Part shown: piece after piece, positions 24,288 through 33,269 of the stretch
Layout of the letters: every line of letters begins with the position of its first letter
Position numbering within the stretch: the first letter of the stretch is position 1
From: Burkholderiales bacterium
GTDB taxonomy: Bacteria; Pseudomonadota; Gammaproteobacteria; Burkholderiales; WYBJ01
Direction of reading: 5' to 3'
DNA length: 64,000 bases
Assembly (NCBI GenBank): GCA_020848435.1
Contig: JADLAC010000038.1
Span: forward strand, 1 to 64,000
Program-made: the position numbers and the translations under genes
The notes under the pieces: generated by a model
Told to the model about the DNA's origin: nothing
The model's input: only the letters and a program-made list of their open reading frames with translations
Database searches by the model: none

Positions 24288-26342
24288 TTGTATCGCATCG
24301 GCATCGACGTTGGCGGCACCTTCACCGATTTCACGCTGCTCGACGAGCACGACGGGCAGGTCGTGTTTCACAAAGTCGCCTCGACCCCGGCGGACCCCTC
24401 GGAAGCGATCGCGAGCGGGATCGCCGAGTTGCTGCGGCTGCATCAGCTCGCGCCGGCGCAGATCGCGCACATCGGCCACGGTACCACCGTGGCGACCAAT
24501 CTCGTCATCGAGCGCAAAGGCGCCTTCACGGGGCTGTTGACCACGCGCGGCTTCCGCGACGTGCTGGAGATCGGGCGACAGGTGCGCCCGCACTTGTACG
24601 ACTACGGGCACGGCAAGCCGCCGCCCTTGATCGCTCGCGAGCATCGGATCGAGGTAGATGAGCGCATCGATGCGCGCGGCGAGGTACTGCATCCGCTGCA
24701 GGACGGCGCGCTCGCTCGCGCGGTGCTCGAGCTGAAAGAAGCCGGGGTGGAGTCGGTCGCGATCTGCTTTCTCCATGCCTATCGCAATCCTCTGCACGAG
24801 CAACGCGCGCGCGCCGCGATCGAGCGCTTGTTCCCGCAAGCCTACATCAGCGTGTCGAGCGAGGTATTGCCCGAGTTCCGAGAGTTCGAGCGGCTGTCGA
24901 CCACGGCATTGAACGCGGTCGTCGGCCCGCGCATGCAGACTTATCTGGATCGCTTCCTCGATCGCGTGCGCGCGCTCGGCATCGCCGCCGAGCCCTTCAC
25001 CATCCATTCCAATGGCGGCCTGATGTCGGTTCGCGCGGTACGCGCTTTTCCCGTGCGCACCTGTCTGTCTGGACCGGCCGCGGGTGTCGTCGGCGCGGCT
25101 GCGATCGGCCGGGCGGTCGATTTTCCCAGCTTGGTGACCTTCGATGTCGGCGGAACGAGCACCGACGTGTCGCTGGTCGTGGCGGGCGCGCCGCTGTTCA
25201 GCTCGCTGCGCTCGATCGCCGACTATCCGGTGAAGACGCCCATGGTCGACATCCATGTGATCGGCGCCGGCGGCGGCAGCATCGCGGCCATCGACGATGC
25301 GGGCGCGTTGAAAGTCGGCCCGCGCAGCGCCGGCGCCGATCCTGGACCCGCGGCCTACGCGCGCGGCGGAACGCAGGCGACGATCACCGACGCGCAGATC
25401 GTCTTGCACCGGCTCAATCCGGTCGCGCTGCTCGATGGCCGGCTCGCCGTCGACGAAGAGCGCGCCCGCCGCGCGCTGCACGACCAGGTCGCGGCACCCC
25501 TGGGCTTGAGCCTGGAGGAGGCGGCCGAGGGCGTCATCCGCATCGCCAATGCCAACATGGGGCGGGCAATACGGGCGGTGTCGACCGAGCGAGGCTACGA
25601 TTTGAGCGCGTTCGCGCTGTTCGCCTATGGCGGCGCTGGGCCGTTGCACGCGATCGACGTCGCCGCCGAATGCGCTATCCCCGCGGTGATCGTGCCGCAA
25701 GAGCCCGGTACGATGTGCGCGCGCGGCATGCTGCTCACCGACGTGAGCTTCGATTTCGTGCGCAGCCTCATCGCCATCGCCGAGCCCGCGAGCTGGGTAC
25801 TGGCAGCCGAGCTGTTCGCGGCGATGCACGCGCAAGCGCTCGCCTGGCTCGAGCGCGAGCGTGTGCGCGAATCGGATCGCGCGTTCAAGTACCATATCGA
25901 CGCGCGCTACGAAGGGCAGAACTTCGAAGTGATCGTGCCGCTGGCGGATGGCCGCGCCGCGGACCTGGATCGGTTTCTGGCCGACTTTGCGCTCGTGCAC
26001 GAGCGCGAGTACGGTTATGCCTTGCAGGGCAAGCCGGTGGAGATCGTCAATTGCCGTTTGCAGGCGCTCGGCGCGGTGCCGAAGGCGCCCTTGACCGAGC
26101 TTTCGAGCGGCGGATCGCTGGCGTCGGCCCGCCATGGGCAGCGCCGGATTTACTTCGGCCAGCGCATGGGATGGGTGGATACGCCGGTGTATCTACGGCC
26201 GCGGCTCGCCGCCGGCACGCGCATCGCCGGCCCGGCCGTGATCGAGGAAATGAGCTCGACCGTGGCGCTTGCCCCCGGCCGCCGCGCCGACATCGATCGC
26301 ATCGGCAACATCATCGTGCAGGTTGCGAGCGCCGAGCGATGA
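24288..26342 (+). CDS. hyuA: Hydantoinase/oxoprolinase subunit A (HyuA family)
   Basis: A 684-residue ATP-dependent hydrolase subunit. It opens with the nucleotide-binding G-I-D-V-G-G-T-F-T-D-F, has G-H-G-T-T-V-A-T-N near 64 and a second phosphate loop F-D-V-G-G-T-S-T-D near 285. The family opens hydantoins, 5-oxoproline or N-methylhydantoin with ATP, or carboxylates ketones together with a B subunit. TTG at 24288 is the start that puts the first motif at the usual place. It overlaps hyuB by ATGA. Confidence 0.93.
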   Translation: MYRIGIDVGGTFTDFTLLDEHDGQVVFHKVASTPADPSEAIASGIAELLRLHQLAPAQIAHIGHGTTVATNLVIERKGAFTGLLTTRGFRDVLEIGRQVRPHLYDYGHGKPPPLIAREHRIEVDERIDARGEVLHPLQDGALARAVLELKEAGVESVAICFLHAYRNPLHEQRARAAIERLFPQAYISVSSEVLPEFREFERLSTTALNAVVGPRMQTYLDRFLDRVRALGIAAEPFTIHSNGGLMSVRAVRAFPVRTCLSGPAAGVVGAAAIGRAVDFPSLVTFDVGGTSTDVSLVVAGAPLFSSLRSIADYPVKTPMVDIHVIGAGGGSIAAIDDAGALKVGPRSAGADPGPAAYARGGTQATITDAQIVLHRLNPVALLDGRLAVDEERARRALHDQVAAPLGLSLEEAAEGVIRIANANMGRAIRAVSTERGYDLSAFALFAYGGAGPLHAIDVAAECAIPAVIVPQEPGTMCARGMLLTDVSFDFVRSLIAIAEPASWVLAAELFAAMHAQALAWLERERVRESDRAFKYHIDARYEGQNFEVIVPLADGRAADLDRFLADFALVHEREYGYALQGKPVEIVNCRLQALGAVPKAPLTELSSGGSLASARHGQRRIYFGQRMGWVDTPVYLRPRLAAGTRIAGPAVIEEMSSTVALAPGRRADIDRIGNIIVQVASAER

Positions 26343-28084
26343 ACACCGACGAGCGCGAGTCACCCCGCGGCGCAGGACCGCGACGCGGGGGCTTCGATCC
26401 GATCGCGATGGAGGTTTTCAGCAACCGGCTCATGTCGATCACCGAGGACATGAACAACACGCTGGTGCGCTCCTCGTTTTCGACCAACATCAAGGAGCGG
26501 CGCGATTGCTCGGTGGCCTTGTTCGATCGGCGCGGCCGGCTGGTGGCGCAGGGCACCCAGATCCCCCTGCACCTGGGCTCGCTCGACGGCGGCATGCAGG
26601 CGCTGATCGCGCGTATTCCCGTCGAGGCCATCGCCGAAGGCGACGCGTTCATCTGCAACGACCCCTATCTCGCCAATGGTACGCATCTGCCCGACATCAC
26701 CGTCATCACGCCGGTATTCTGCAACGGCCGGGTCGAATTCTTCGCGGCCAACATCGGTCATCATGCCGACGTGGGCGGCGCCGTGCCGGGCTCGATCGCC
26801 GGCGGCGCGCGTTCGATATTCGAGGAAGGGATACGGCTGCCGCTGACGCGCATCTGCAAGGCGGGCCGGCTGGATACCGAGCTGCTCGAGCTGATCGGCG
26901 TCAATACCCGCGATCCGGAGGAGCGCAAGCTCGACCTGCGGGTTCAGATCGCGACCAATGCCTGCGGCGTGAAGGAGACACACGAGCTCATACGCCAGAT
27001 GGGCATCGACGCCGTGCACGCTGCCGTCGAGGACGTAATCGAGTACACGCGCCGGCGCATGCGCAACCGCATCGCGCGGCTCCAGCCCGGCGAGTATGCG
27101 TTCACGGAGTATCTCGACGACGACGGCATGGGCGGCGAGCCGGTCCCGATCCACGCGCGGGTGCGCATCGAGAACGACCAGCTCGAGATCGATTTCACCG
27201 GCTCGGGCGCGCAGGCGCGCGGGGCGATGAACGTGCCGCTCAATGCCGTTCGGGCGTGCGTGTACTACTCGATCAAGGCGCTGCTCGATCCGGAGCTGTG
27301 GCCGAACGCCGGCCTGTTCGAGGCCGTGCGCATCCATGCGCCGCTCGGCACGATCGTGAATCCGAAGCCGCCGGCGGCGGTGGGCGCGCGTTCGATCACG
27401 TGCCAGAAGGTTTGCGGCGCGATTTTTGGCGCCTTTCGCGAATTGCTACCGCCGCAACAGGTGATGGCTTCCGGCAACGATGTCGTGCCGGCGATCGTCT
27501 TTTCCGGCGAGCTGGCGCGCCGCCAGGGCGACTACGTCTATCTCGAGACGCTTGGCGGTGGATCGGGTGCGCGCTACGACGCCGACGGCATGGACGCAGT
27601 ACACGTGCACGTGACCAACACGTCCAATCTTCCAGTCGAAGCGCTGGAGAACGAGTACCCGCTGCGCGTCGACGAATACGCGCTGGTGGAAGATTCCGGC
27701 GGCGCCGGCAGGCATCGCGGCGGCCTGGGCATCGCGCGCCAGATCCGTGCCCTGGTGCCGAATACCATCTTCTCCGTGCGCTCCGACAGCCATACCGTCG
27801 GTGTCGCCACCGGGGTATTCGGCGGGCGCGACGGACGCCGCGCCCGGTTGATCCAGAATTACGGCACCGCGCAGGCCAAGACGCTCTTTTCCAAGGTCGC
27901 GCGGGTCGAGCTGGCACCCGGCGATTCCATGCGCATCGAAACGCCCGGCGGCGCCGGCTTCGGCCCGCCCGCCGAACGCGGCCTGGAGGCCATCGCGCGC
28001 GATCTTCGCGACGGTCGAATCTCCAGGGAAGCGGCCGAAGCCGACTATGGCAGCGAGCGCGTCAGCGCGGCATTGGCGTCGTAA
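26339..28084 (+). CDS. hyuB: Hydantoinase/oxoprolinase subunit B (HyuB family)
   Basis: A 581-residue partner of HyuA. Family segments are F-D-P-I-A-M-E-V-F-S-N-R near 20, N-D-P-Y-L-A-N-G-T-H-L-P-D near 105, N-I-G-H-H-A-D-V-G-G near 138 and G-G-A-G-R-H-R-G-G near 460. ATG 26339 overlaps the hyuA stop, so the subunits are translationally coupled. Its 3' end overlaps the convergent flavoprotein gene by 23 bp. The specific substrate is unknown. Confidence 0.93.
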   Translation: MNTDERESPRGAGPRRGGFDPIAMEVFSNRLMSITEDMNNTLVRSSFSTNIKERRDCSVALFDRRGRLVAQGTQIPLHLGSLDGGMQALIARIPVEAIAEGDAFICNDPYLANGTHLPDITVITPVFCNGRVEFFAANIGHHADVGGAVPGSIAGGARSIFEEGIRLPLTRICKAGRLDTELLELIGVNTRDPEERKLDLRVQIATNACGVKETHELIRQMGIDAVHAAVEDVIEYTRRRMRNRIARLQPGEYAFTEYLDDDGMGGEPVPIHARVRIENDQLEIDFTGSGAQARGAMNVPLNAVRACVYYSIKALLDPELWPNAGLFEAVRIHAPLGTIVNPKPPAAVGARSITCQKVCGAIFGAFRELLPPQQVMASGNDVVPAIVFSGELARRQGDYVYLETLGGGSGARYDADGMDAVHVHVTNTSNLPVEALENEYPLRVDEYALVEDSGGAGRHRGGLGIARQIRALVPNTIFSVRSDSHTVGVATGVFGGRDGRRARLIQNYGTAQAKTLFSKVARVELAPGDSMRIETPGGAGFGPPAERGLEAIARDLRDGRISREAAEADYGSERVSAALAS

Positions 28085-29549
28085 CCACAGCCGCATCGCT
28101 GGCAGCCGCTGTTTCCGCTCGTTGCGAGCCGTGGCCCGCGGGCAGGGCCGCATCGGCGGGCGAGTCGCTGGCGGCCAGCTCTCCTAACAGCAGCGGTTTG
28201 ATCGGCGGGCGTATGCGGAAGTAGCCGATCTCGGCGGGCGACATGCCGCGACCCTGGGCGATCAGCTCGGTGACGGTCAACCCGCACATGCGTCCCTGGC
28301 ACGGTCCCATGCCGCAACGAAGAAACGCCTTCATCTGGTTGGGTCCCGGGCAGCCCTGCTTGATGACGGCGCGGATTTCCCCGGCGGTAATACCTTCGCA
28401 GCGGCATACGATCACCGCGTCGTCCGCTGGCACGACATGCGGGTCGTTCGGCCGGTACAGCGCTTCCAACAAAGGCCGGATCCGGCGCTCGGAGGCGAGC
28501 TGGCGACGTGCGCTGCGGGCGCGGGCGTCGCGTTCGGTGCGATCGATTCGGCCCAGCTTGTGCGCGACTTCCAAGGCTGCGAGCGCGCCGGCGTACTCGG
28601 CGGCGCGCGCGCCCGCGATCGACGCGCAGTCGCCTGCGAACTGGACCTGCGGCAGCGAGCTGCTCCCCCAGCCGTCGGTACGAGGCAGAAAGCAACGCTG
28701 GCTTTCGTTCCATTCGTGCTCACAGCGCAGCGCCCAGCCGAGGTTGGCGTTGGGCACGATGCCTTGATGCAGCAGGACGAGATCGGCGGCTTGGTTATGG
28801 GTCGCGCCGTTGCGCCGATAGACGACTTCGCGCACGCGCGCGTCGCCTCTGAGCTCGATGTCCGCGATGTCCTTGAGCCAGGGAATGGCGGCGGCCTTGA
28901 TCGAGCGCACCAGCTCGAATCCCTTGCGCAGGTACGCGGCTGAGCGCAGGGCCGAGCCGGCATGACGCAGCGCTCGAGCAGGCGCGTCCGCCTTGCCGGT
29001 ATCGAGGATGGCCGCGATCGGCACGTTCGCTCGCATGAGCTGCCATGCGAGCAACAACAGCAGCGGACCGGTACCGATCATCACCACCCGTCCGGCCGGC
29101 ACGTGGCCCGCGCTCTTCAGCAGGATTTGCGCGCCCCCGGCGGTCATGACGCCGGGGAGCGTCCATCCCGGCAGCGGCATCGGTCGCTCCATCGCCCCGG
29201 TTGCGATCACGAGATGGCGGGTTTGCACGCACTCGGTGCCCGTCGGCGTGGAGGCGAACACGCGCTGATCGGGCTCGACCTGCCACACGCTCGCTTGCGG
29301 CCGATAGTCGATCTTGGCATCGCGGAAGGCGCGCACCAGCGCGATCCCGGCGGCATAATCCTCGCCGAGGATCGCCAGCCGCTGCGGATGCTCGCGCGCC
29401 ACCCGCTCGATCGCGCGATAGATCTGACCGCCCGGCTCGGCCTGCTCGTCCAGCACGATGGTGCGCAAGCCGAGCTCCGCGGCGCGAATGGCCGCGGCCA
29501 TGCCGGCTGGGCCGGCGCCGACGACGACGAGATCGGCTGCCGCGCTCAT
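28062..29549 (-). CDS. FAD/NAD(P)-binding oxidoreductase with C-terminal BFD-like [2Fe-2S] domain (HcnB/LhpE-like subunit)
   Basis: A 495-residue subunit of a heterotrimeric amine/amino-acid dehydrogenase of the hydrogen cyanide synthase, opine oxidase and D-hydroxyproline dehydrogenase type. The FAD-binding motif V-V-G-A-G-P-A-G-M-A-A-A is near 9, and a second dinucleotide-binding segment V-M-I-G-T-G-P-L near 155. The C-terminal BFD-like cluster has C-R-C-E-G near 397, then C-G-M-G-P-C-Q-G-R-M-C. The start at 29549 overlaps the stop of the small ferredoxin-like subunit (ATGA). It is last in a minus-strand unit with M20 peptidase and nadC. Confidence 0.9.
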   Translation of the reverse strand: MSAAADLVVVGAGPAGMAAAIRAAELGLRTIVLDEQAEPGGQIYRAIERVAREHPQRLAILGEDYAAGIALVRAFRDAKIDYRPQASVWQVEPDQRVFASTPTGTECVQTRHLVIATGAMERPMPLPGWTLPGVMTAGGAQILLKSAGHVPAGRVVMIGTGPLLLLLAWQLMRANVPIAAILDTGKADAPARALRHAGSALRSAAYLRKGFELVRSIKAAAIPWLKDIADIELRGDARVREVVYRRNGATHNQAADLVLLHQGIVPNANLGWALRCEHEWNESQRCFLPRTDGWGSSSLPQVQFAGDCASIAGARAAEYAGALAALEVAHKLGRIDRTERDARARSARRQLASERRIRPLLEALYRPNDPHVVPADDAVIVCRCEGITAGEIRAVIKQGCPGPNQMKAFLRCGMGPCQGRMCGLTVTELIAQGRGMSPAEIGYFRIRPPIKPLLLGELAASDSPADAALPAGHGSQRAETAAASDAAVVTTPMPR

Positions 29550-29848
29550 GGCTCGCAGACCGGCGCCCCGAGTTGGCGGCGGACCCGCATGCCGGCTGCG
29601 ACGCTGACCATGCAGCCCTGGCGGTTCGGGACCCCATCGATTTCGACCAGGCACTCGAAGCACACGCCCATCATGCAATAAGGCGCTCGCGGCGCGCCGC
29701 CGGCGGGTGCGGTTCGGCTCGGGATGATACCCGCATGCAGCAGCGCTGCCGCGACGCTGATGCCGGCGGGAATCAGGACGCGCCGACCCTCGATGGTCAT
29801 GTCGAGGTGCTCGCGCGGCTCGGCGTCAAGCGCTCGGTACAGAGTCAT
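29546..29848 (-). CDS. (2Fe-2S)-binding small subunit (HcnA/LhpF-like)
   Basis: A 100-residue electron-transfer subunit. The cluster cysteines are in Y-C-M-M-G-V-C-F-E-C-L-V near 64-72 (C-x4-C-x2-C), with a fourth Cys in R-Q-G-C near 82. This matches the small subunit of cyanide synthase and opine oxidases. It is overlapped at both ends: its start lies 23 bp inside the preceding amine-oxidase-like gene, and its stop overlaps the next gene start. Tight coupling argues for one complex. Confidence 0.92.
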   Translation of the reverse strand: MTLYRALDAEPREHLDMTIEGRRVLIPAGISVAAALLHAGIIPSRTAPAGGAPRAPYCMMGVCFECLVEIDGVPNRQGCMVSVAAGMRVRRQLGAPVCEP

Positions 29849-30941
29849 GGAAACGCCTGCTGTGAAATGGGGCGAAGTCTTCCGGCAGCGCACCCGCGGC
29901 GACGTGCTTGGCGTAGCGCAACGCGTGCGCAGCCGCCAAGGTGACCCCGCTGTGACAGGTGGCCGCGAATGCGCCGGGATGGCGCTGCGATTGTTCGTAC
30001 ACCGGAAAGCCATCCGGGGTCATCACCCTGAGCGCCGCCCAGGTCCGCAGCATGCGAACCGAGCCCAGGAACGGAAAGGTCTTGATGGCGCGGGCGGCGA
30101 GGCTGCGTACGACGTCGATCCCTGTCTGGTCGTCGCGGCGGCCTTCCTCGCGCGATTCGCCGATCATGATGGAGCCTTCCTCGGTCTGGCGCAGGATGAG
30201 GGTCGGCATGCGCAGGCGCGGGGCGATGCGCTCGGTGACGATGACTTGGCCGCGGACCGGAAAGACCGGAATCGACAGGCCGACGGCGTCAGCGAGCGCG
30301 GCGTTCCCCAGGCCAGCGGCGAGCACCAAGCGCGGCGCTTGAAAGCGGCCCTTGGCCGTATCCGCGCTGAAAGTCGTGCCCTCGACCGAGAGTGCATCCA
30401 CCTTTGCTTCGGCGATGTAGTGACCGCCGCGTGCGCGTATCGCGGCGTGCAGCGCGCGCAAGGTGTAGAGCGGATTGGCATGCCCATCGTAAGGCGACCA
30501 GGACGCGCCCACCACCTGCGGGCCGATGCCCGGCAGCAGCTCCTTGACCTCGCCGTGATCAAGCATGCGATAGTCGAAGCCTTCGTCGCCCATCTGAGCG
30601 CGCATCTCGCCCATCATGCGGGCGCGAGCGGCGAATTCTTCCTGCGTGAGGCAGATCGCGACGCCGCCCGGCCGGCTGTGGCCGACGCCGATGCCGGTTT
30701 CGTTCTTCAGCGCGGCGGCGAGCTCCAGCCAAAGCGCGGAGGAGCTGCGGCTCCAGCGCTGGTAGGCGGGATTGCCGAGGCCCTTGCTCTGTACCCAGAC
30801 CAGGCCGAAATTGCCTCGCGAGGCGCGCAAGGCGACGTCGCCTTCATCGAGCACCGCGGGTCGCAGCCCCTCGCGGCACAACCCGTAGGCGATCGCGGCG
30901 CCGACCAGGCCGCCGCCGACGACGATGGCATCGTAGCTCAT
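29826..30941 (-). CDS. FAD-dependent amino-acid/amine dehydrogenase (DAO family, HcnC/LhpB-like)
   Basis: A 371-residue DadA/sarcosine-oxidase-like flavoprotein and the probable substrate-oxidising subunit of the trimer. The FAD motif V-V-G-G-G-L-V-G-A-A-I-A is near 7, V-L-D-E-G-D near 30, and the C-terminal FAD segment T-P-D-G-F-P-V-Y near 315 with H-S-G-V-T-L near 340. The order of the unit is this gene, the 2Fe-2S subunit, then the FAD/BFD subunit. The amine or imino acid oxidised cannot be told; D-hydroxyproline, opines and glycine are oxidised by relatives. Confidence 0.9.
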   Translation of the reverse strand: MSYDAIVVGGGLVGAAIAYGLCREGLRPAVLDEGDVALRASRGNFGLVWVQSKGLGNPAYQRWSRSSSALWLELAAALKNETGIGVGHSRPGGVAICLTQEEFAARARMMGEMRAQMGDEGFDYRMLDHGEVKELLPGIGPQVVGASWSPYDGHANPLYTLRALHAAIRARGGHYIAEAKVDALSVEGTTFSADTAKGRFQAPRLVLAAGLGNAALADAVGLSIPVFPVRGQVIVTERIAPRLRMPTLILRQTEEGSIMIGESREEGRRDDQTGIDVVRSLAARAIKTFPFLGSVRMLRTWAALRVMTPDGFPVYEQSQRHPGAFAATCHSGVTLAAAHALRYAKHVAAGALPEDFAPFHSRRFHDSVPSA

Positions 30942-30975
30942 CGGACTGCGCGCCGCGCGCTCGGCCGCTTGCTGC

Positions 30976-31809
30976 TCATGGGCCGAAGCGCATCGACAAG
31001 TCGACCGCTTTCACGTCCTTGGTCAGGGCGCCGATCGATATGCGATCCACCCCGGTCTGGGCGATGGCGCGCACGTTGTCGAGCGTAATGCCGCCGGAGG
31101 CTTCGAGCTGCGCGCGCCCGGCGTTGATCCGCACCGCCTCGCGCATGCGAGCGAGGTCGAAATTGTCCAGTAGCACCATGGTCGCGCCCGCCGCAAGCGC
31201 TTGGTCGAGCTGCGGCAAGGTCTCGACTTCGATCTGGGTCCAGATACCGGGCGGGGCGACCCTGCGGGCTGCGGCCAAGGCTTGGCGGATACCGCCGGCC
31301 GCGGCGATGTGGTTTTCCTTGATCAAGATGCCATCGTACAGGCCGGTGCGGTGGTTGGATGCGCCGCCGCAGCGCACCGCGTACTTCTGCGCGAGCCGCA
31401 AGCCGGGCAAGGTCTTGCGCGTATCGACGATCGTCGCCCCGGTATCCCGCACCGCGTCCGCGTAGCTGCGCGCCAGCGTTGCCACCGCCGAGAGAAGCTG
31501 GAGAAAATTGAGCGCGGTCCGCTCCGCGGTGAGCAACGTGCGGGCGCCGCCATCGATCTCGCACAGCGTCTGGTTGGCGCCGATGCGATCGCCGTCGCGC
31601 GCGTGCCACGTCAAGCTCACGTTCGCATCGAGCTGGCGGAAACAGGCGTCGAACCAAGGCGACCCGCACAACACGGCCTGCTCGCGGCAGACCACGCGGG
31701 CGCTCGCGCGCGCAGCGGCGGCGATCAGCAACACGGTGAGGTCGCCGCTGCCCACGTCTTCGGTCAATGCGGCGGCGACGTTGCGCTCGATCTCGGCGGT
31801 CAGATCCAT
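30976..31809 (-). CDS. nadC: Nicotinate-nucleotide pyrophosphorylase (carboxylating)
   Basis: A 277-residue quinolinate phosphoribosyltransferase that makes nicotinate mononucleotide in NAD synthesis. Active-site segments are [10 protein letters not shown] near 132, R-C-G-G-G/A-S-N-H-R near 150, the K of L-I-K-E-N-H near 168, E-V-E-T-L near 197 and E-A-S-G-G-I near 240. The start follows GGGGGAG. Oddly it stands inside an operon with the flavin dehydrogenase and not beside nadA or nadB. Confidence 0.96.
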   Translation of the reverse strand: MDLTAEIERNVAAALTEDVGSGDLTVLLIAAAARASARVVCREQAVLCGSPWFDACFRQLDANVSLTWHARDGDRIGANQTLCEIDGGARTLLTAERTALNFLQLLSAVATLARSYADAVRDTGATIVDTRKTLPGLRLAQKYAVRCGGASNHRTGLYDGILIKENHIAAAGGIRQALAAARRVAPPGIWTQIEVETLPQLDQALAAGATMVLLDNFDLARMREAVRINAGRAQLEASGGITLDNVRAIAQTGVDRISIGALTKDVKAVDLSMRFGP

Positions 31810-31835
31810 GGCGTACTCCCCCCTGAAGCGCTATT

Positions 31836-32990
31836 CTAGCTGCTCGCATCCCAAGCGAGATCGCGCAGCAGCCCATGCCAGAAGCGTAGCCGCTGCGGCA
31901 GGCTCGCAACCAGGATGTGCTCGTGCAAGGTGTGGGCGCCGTCGCCTTCGGCGCCCAGCCCGTCGAGGGTCGGAACGCCGAGTGCCGCCGTGAAGTTTCC
32001 GTCGCTGCCGCCGCCCGTGAGCGGCGCTTCATCCAACGGAAACCCGCTCCTCAGGGCAACCCGCTGCGCCTGCCGCAGCAGCGCCTCGACATGCGGAGCG
32101 CGCTCGAAGGGCGGACGATTCAGCCCCGCCTGCACTTCGAGCTTCACGTCCTCGGTCACCGGCGCCAACGCGCCGACCAGGCGCAATACGCGCTCGGCCT
32201 GGTCCGAGGTGACGACGCGAAAATCGGCGAGCAGGCTGGCGCGCTCGGGCACGACGTTACGGTTGGTGCCGCCTTCGATGCGCCCGACATTGAAGGTGAT
32301 GCCTTGCGCATAGTCGGTCATGGCTTCGAGCGCGAGCGCCTGGTGGGCGATCTCGCGTATGGCGCTGCGCCCCTTGGCATGCTCCACGCCGGCGTGGCTC
32401 GGGCGGCCCATGGCTGTCACCTGCACGAAGCCCGTGCCCTTGCGGCTGGTCACGCAATGCCCGCCGCTGCGGGCCGGCTCCGCGACCAGGGCAACGGCCG
32501 CATCGCGCCCCCGCGCCTCGATCGTCGCTCGCGACAGGCGACTGCCGGTTTCCTCGTCCGGCACCAGCAACAGCTCCACCGGGCGTGCGGGCGGTGCTTC
32601 ACGGTACAGGGCGGCAAGGGCTTGCAGCGCGAGATAAGCGCCCGCCTTCATGTCGTAGCTGCCGGGGCCGAACATGCGCTCGCCCTCGATTCGCGGCCGG
32701 TTTCGCTCGAGGCTGCCCAGCGGATGAACGGTGTCGTAGTGGGCGAGGACGAGCACGGCCTTCTGGGCGCTCGGGGAGTCGGCGACGATCCGCACCAGCG
32801 GCAGCCTGGCCTCGCCGAGCGGAATGAATTCGGTCCGCAGCCCTGCCTGGCGGGCCTGGTGCGCGGCCAGCTCGGCCAGGGCGCGCAGGTGCGGTTCGTC
32901 GTGCGGCGGCGTTTCGAAGGCGATCCATTCGCCGATGCCCGCGACCAGCGCTTGGGGGCGAACGTCATCCAATGGGCTTGCCTGCGTCAT
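31836..32990 (-). CDS. M20-family metallopeptidase (glutamate carboxypeptidase-like)
   Basis: A 384-residue di-zinc aminoacylase/carboxypeptidase. The metal ligands are in L-A-H-Y-D-T-V-H near 85, Y-D-M-K-A-G near 115 and the base D-E-E-T-G near 148; a later His is in L-H-E-H-I near 360. The dimerisation domain (about 180-290) carries the family R-P-S-H-A-G. Relatives cleave C-terminal Glu from folates or deacylate amino acids. It starts the minus-strand unit leading to nadC and the trimeric dehydrogenase, and may free the amino acid the dehydrogenase oxidises (inferred). The start at 32990 follows AGGGGA. Confidence 0.92.
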   Translation of the reverse strand: MTQASPLDDVRPQALVAGIGEWIAFETPPHDEPHLRALAELAAHQARQAGLRTEFIPLGEARLPLVRIVADSPSAQKAVLVLAHYDTVHPLGSLERNRPRIEGERMFGPGSYDMKAGAYLALQALAALYREAPPARPVELLLVPDEETGSRLSRATIEARGRDAAVALVAEPARSGGHCVTSRKGTGFVQVTAMGRPSHAGVEHAKGRSAIREIAHQALALEAMTDYAQGITFNVGRIEGGTNRNVVPERASLLADFRVVTSDQAERVLRLVGALAPVTEDVKLEVQAGLNRPPFERAPHVEALLRQAQRVALRSGFPLDEAPLTGGGSDGNFTAALGVPTLDGLGAEGDGAHTLHEHILVASLPQRLRFWHGLLRDLAWDASS

Positions 32991-33269
32991 GTCGTGTCCC
33001 CTGTGGCGCGAGATCGACGCCTCAATCGTGCGAGGTCGAAACGGGAACGCCGCTTGTTTACGGCTTCCAGGTCCGGGGCACACGATACCATGCCCGGTAC
33101 CCTCGGCAAGCGCGTCGACAGCAGCACGCGAGCGCCAGTACACTGCGTGCGCTGAAGGCCGCCCGCGGCGAGGTTGGGTGCTGGCACGCGAGAGGCGACT
33201 CGCCGAGGCCAGCCTCGAACAGCGCCTATATCGGGCCGAGGCGATTGTTTCTCAGGGAGGGCGAGCAGC

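Noticed and set aside
30976-31809. ModD-like molybdenum-transport paralogue of NadC
   Set aside because: All quinolinate phosphoribosyltransferase residues are intact and no molybdate transport genes are adjacent.
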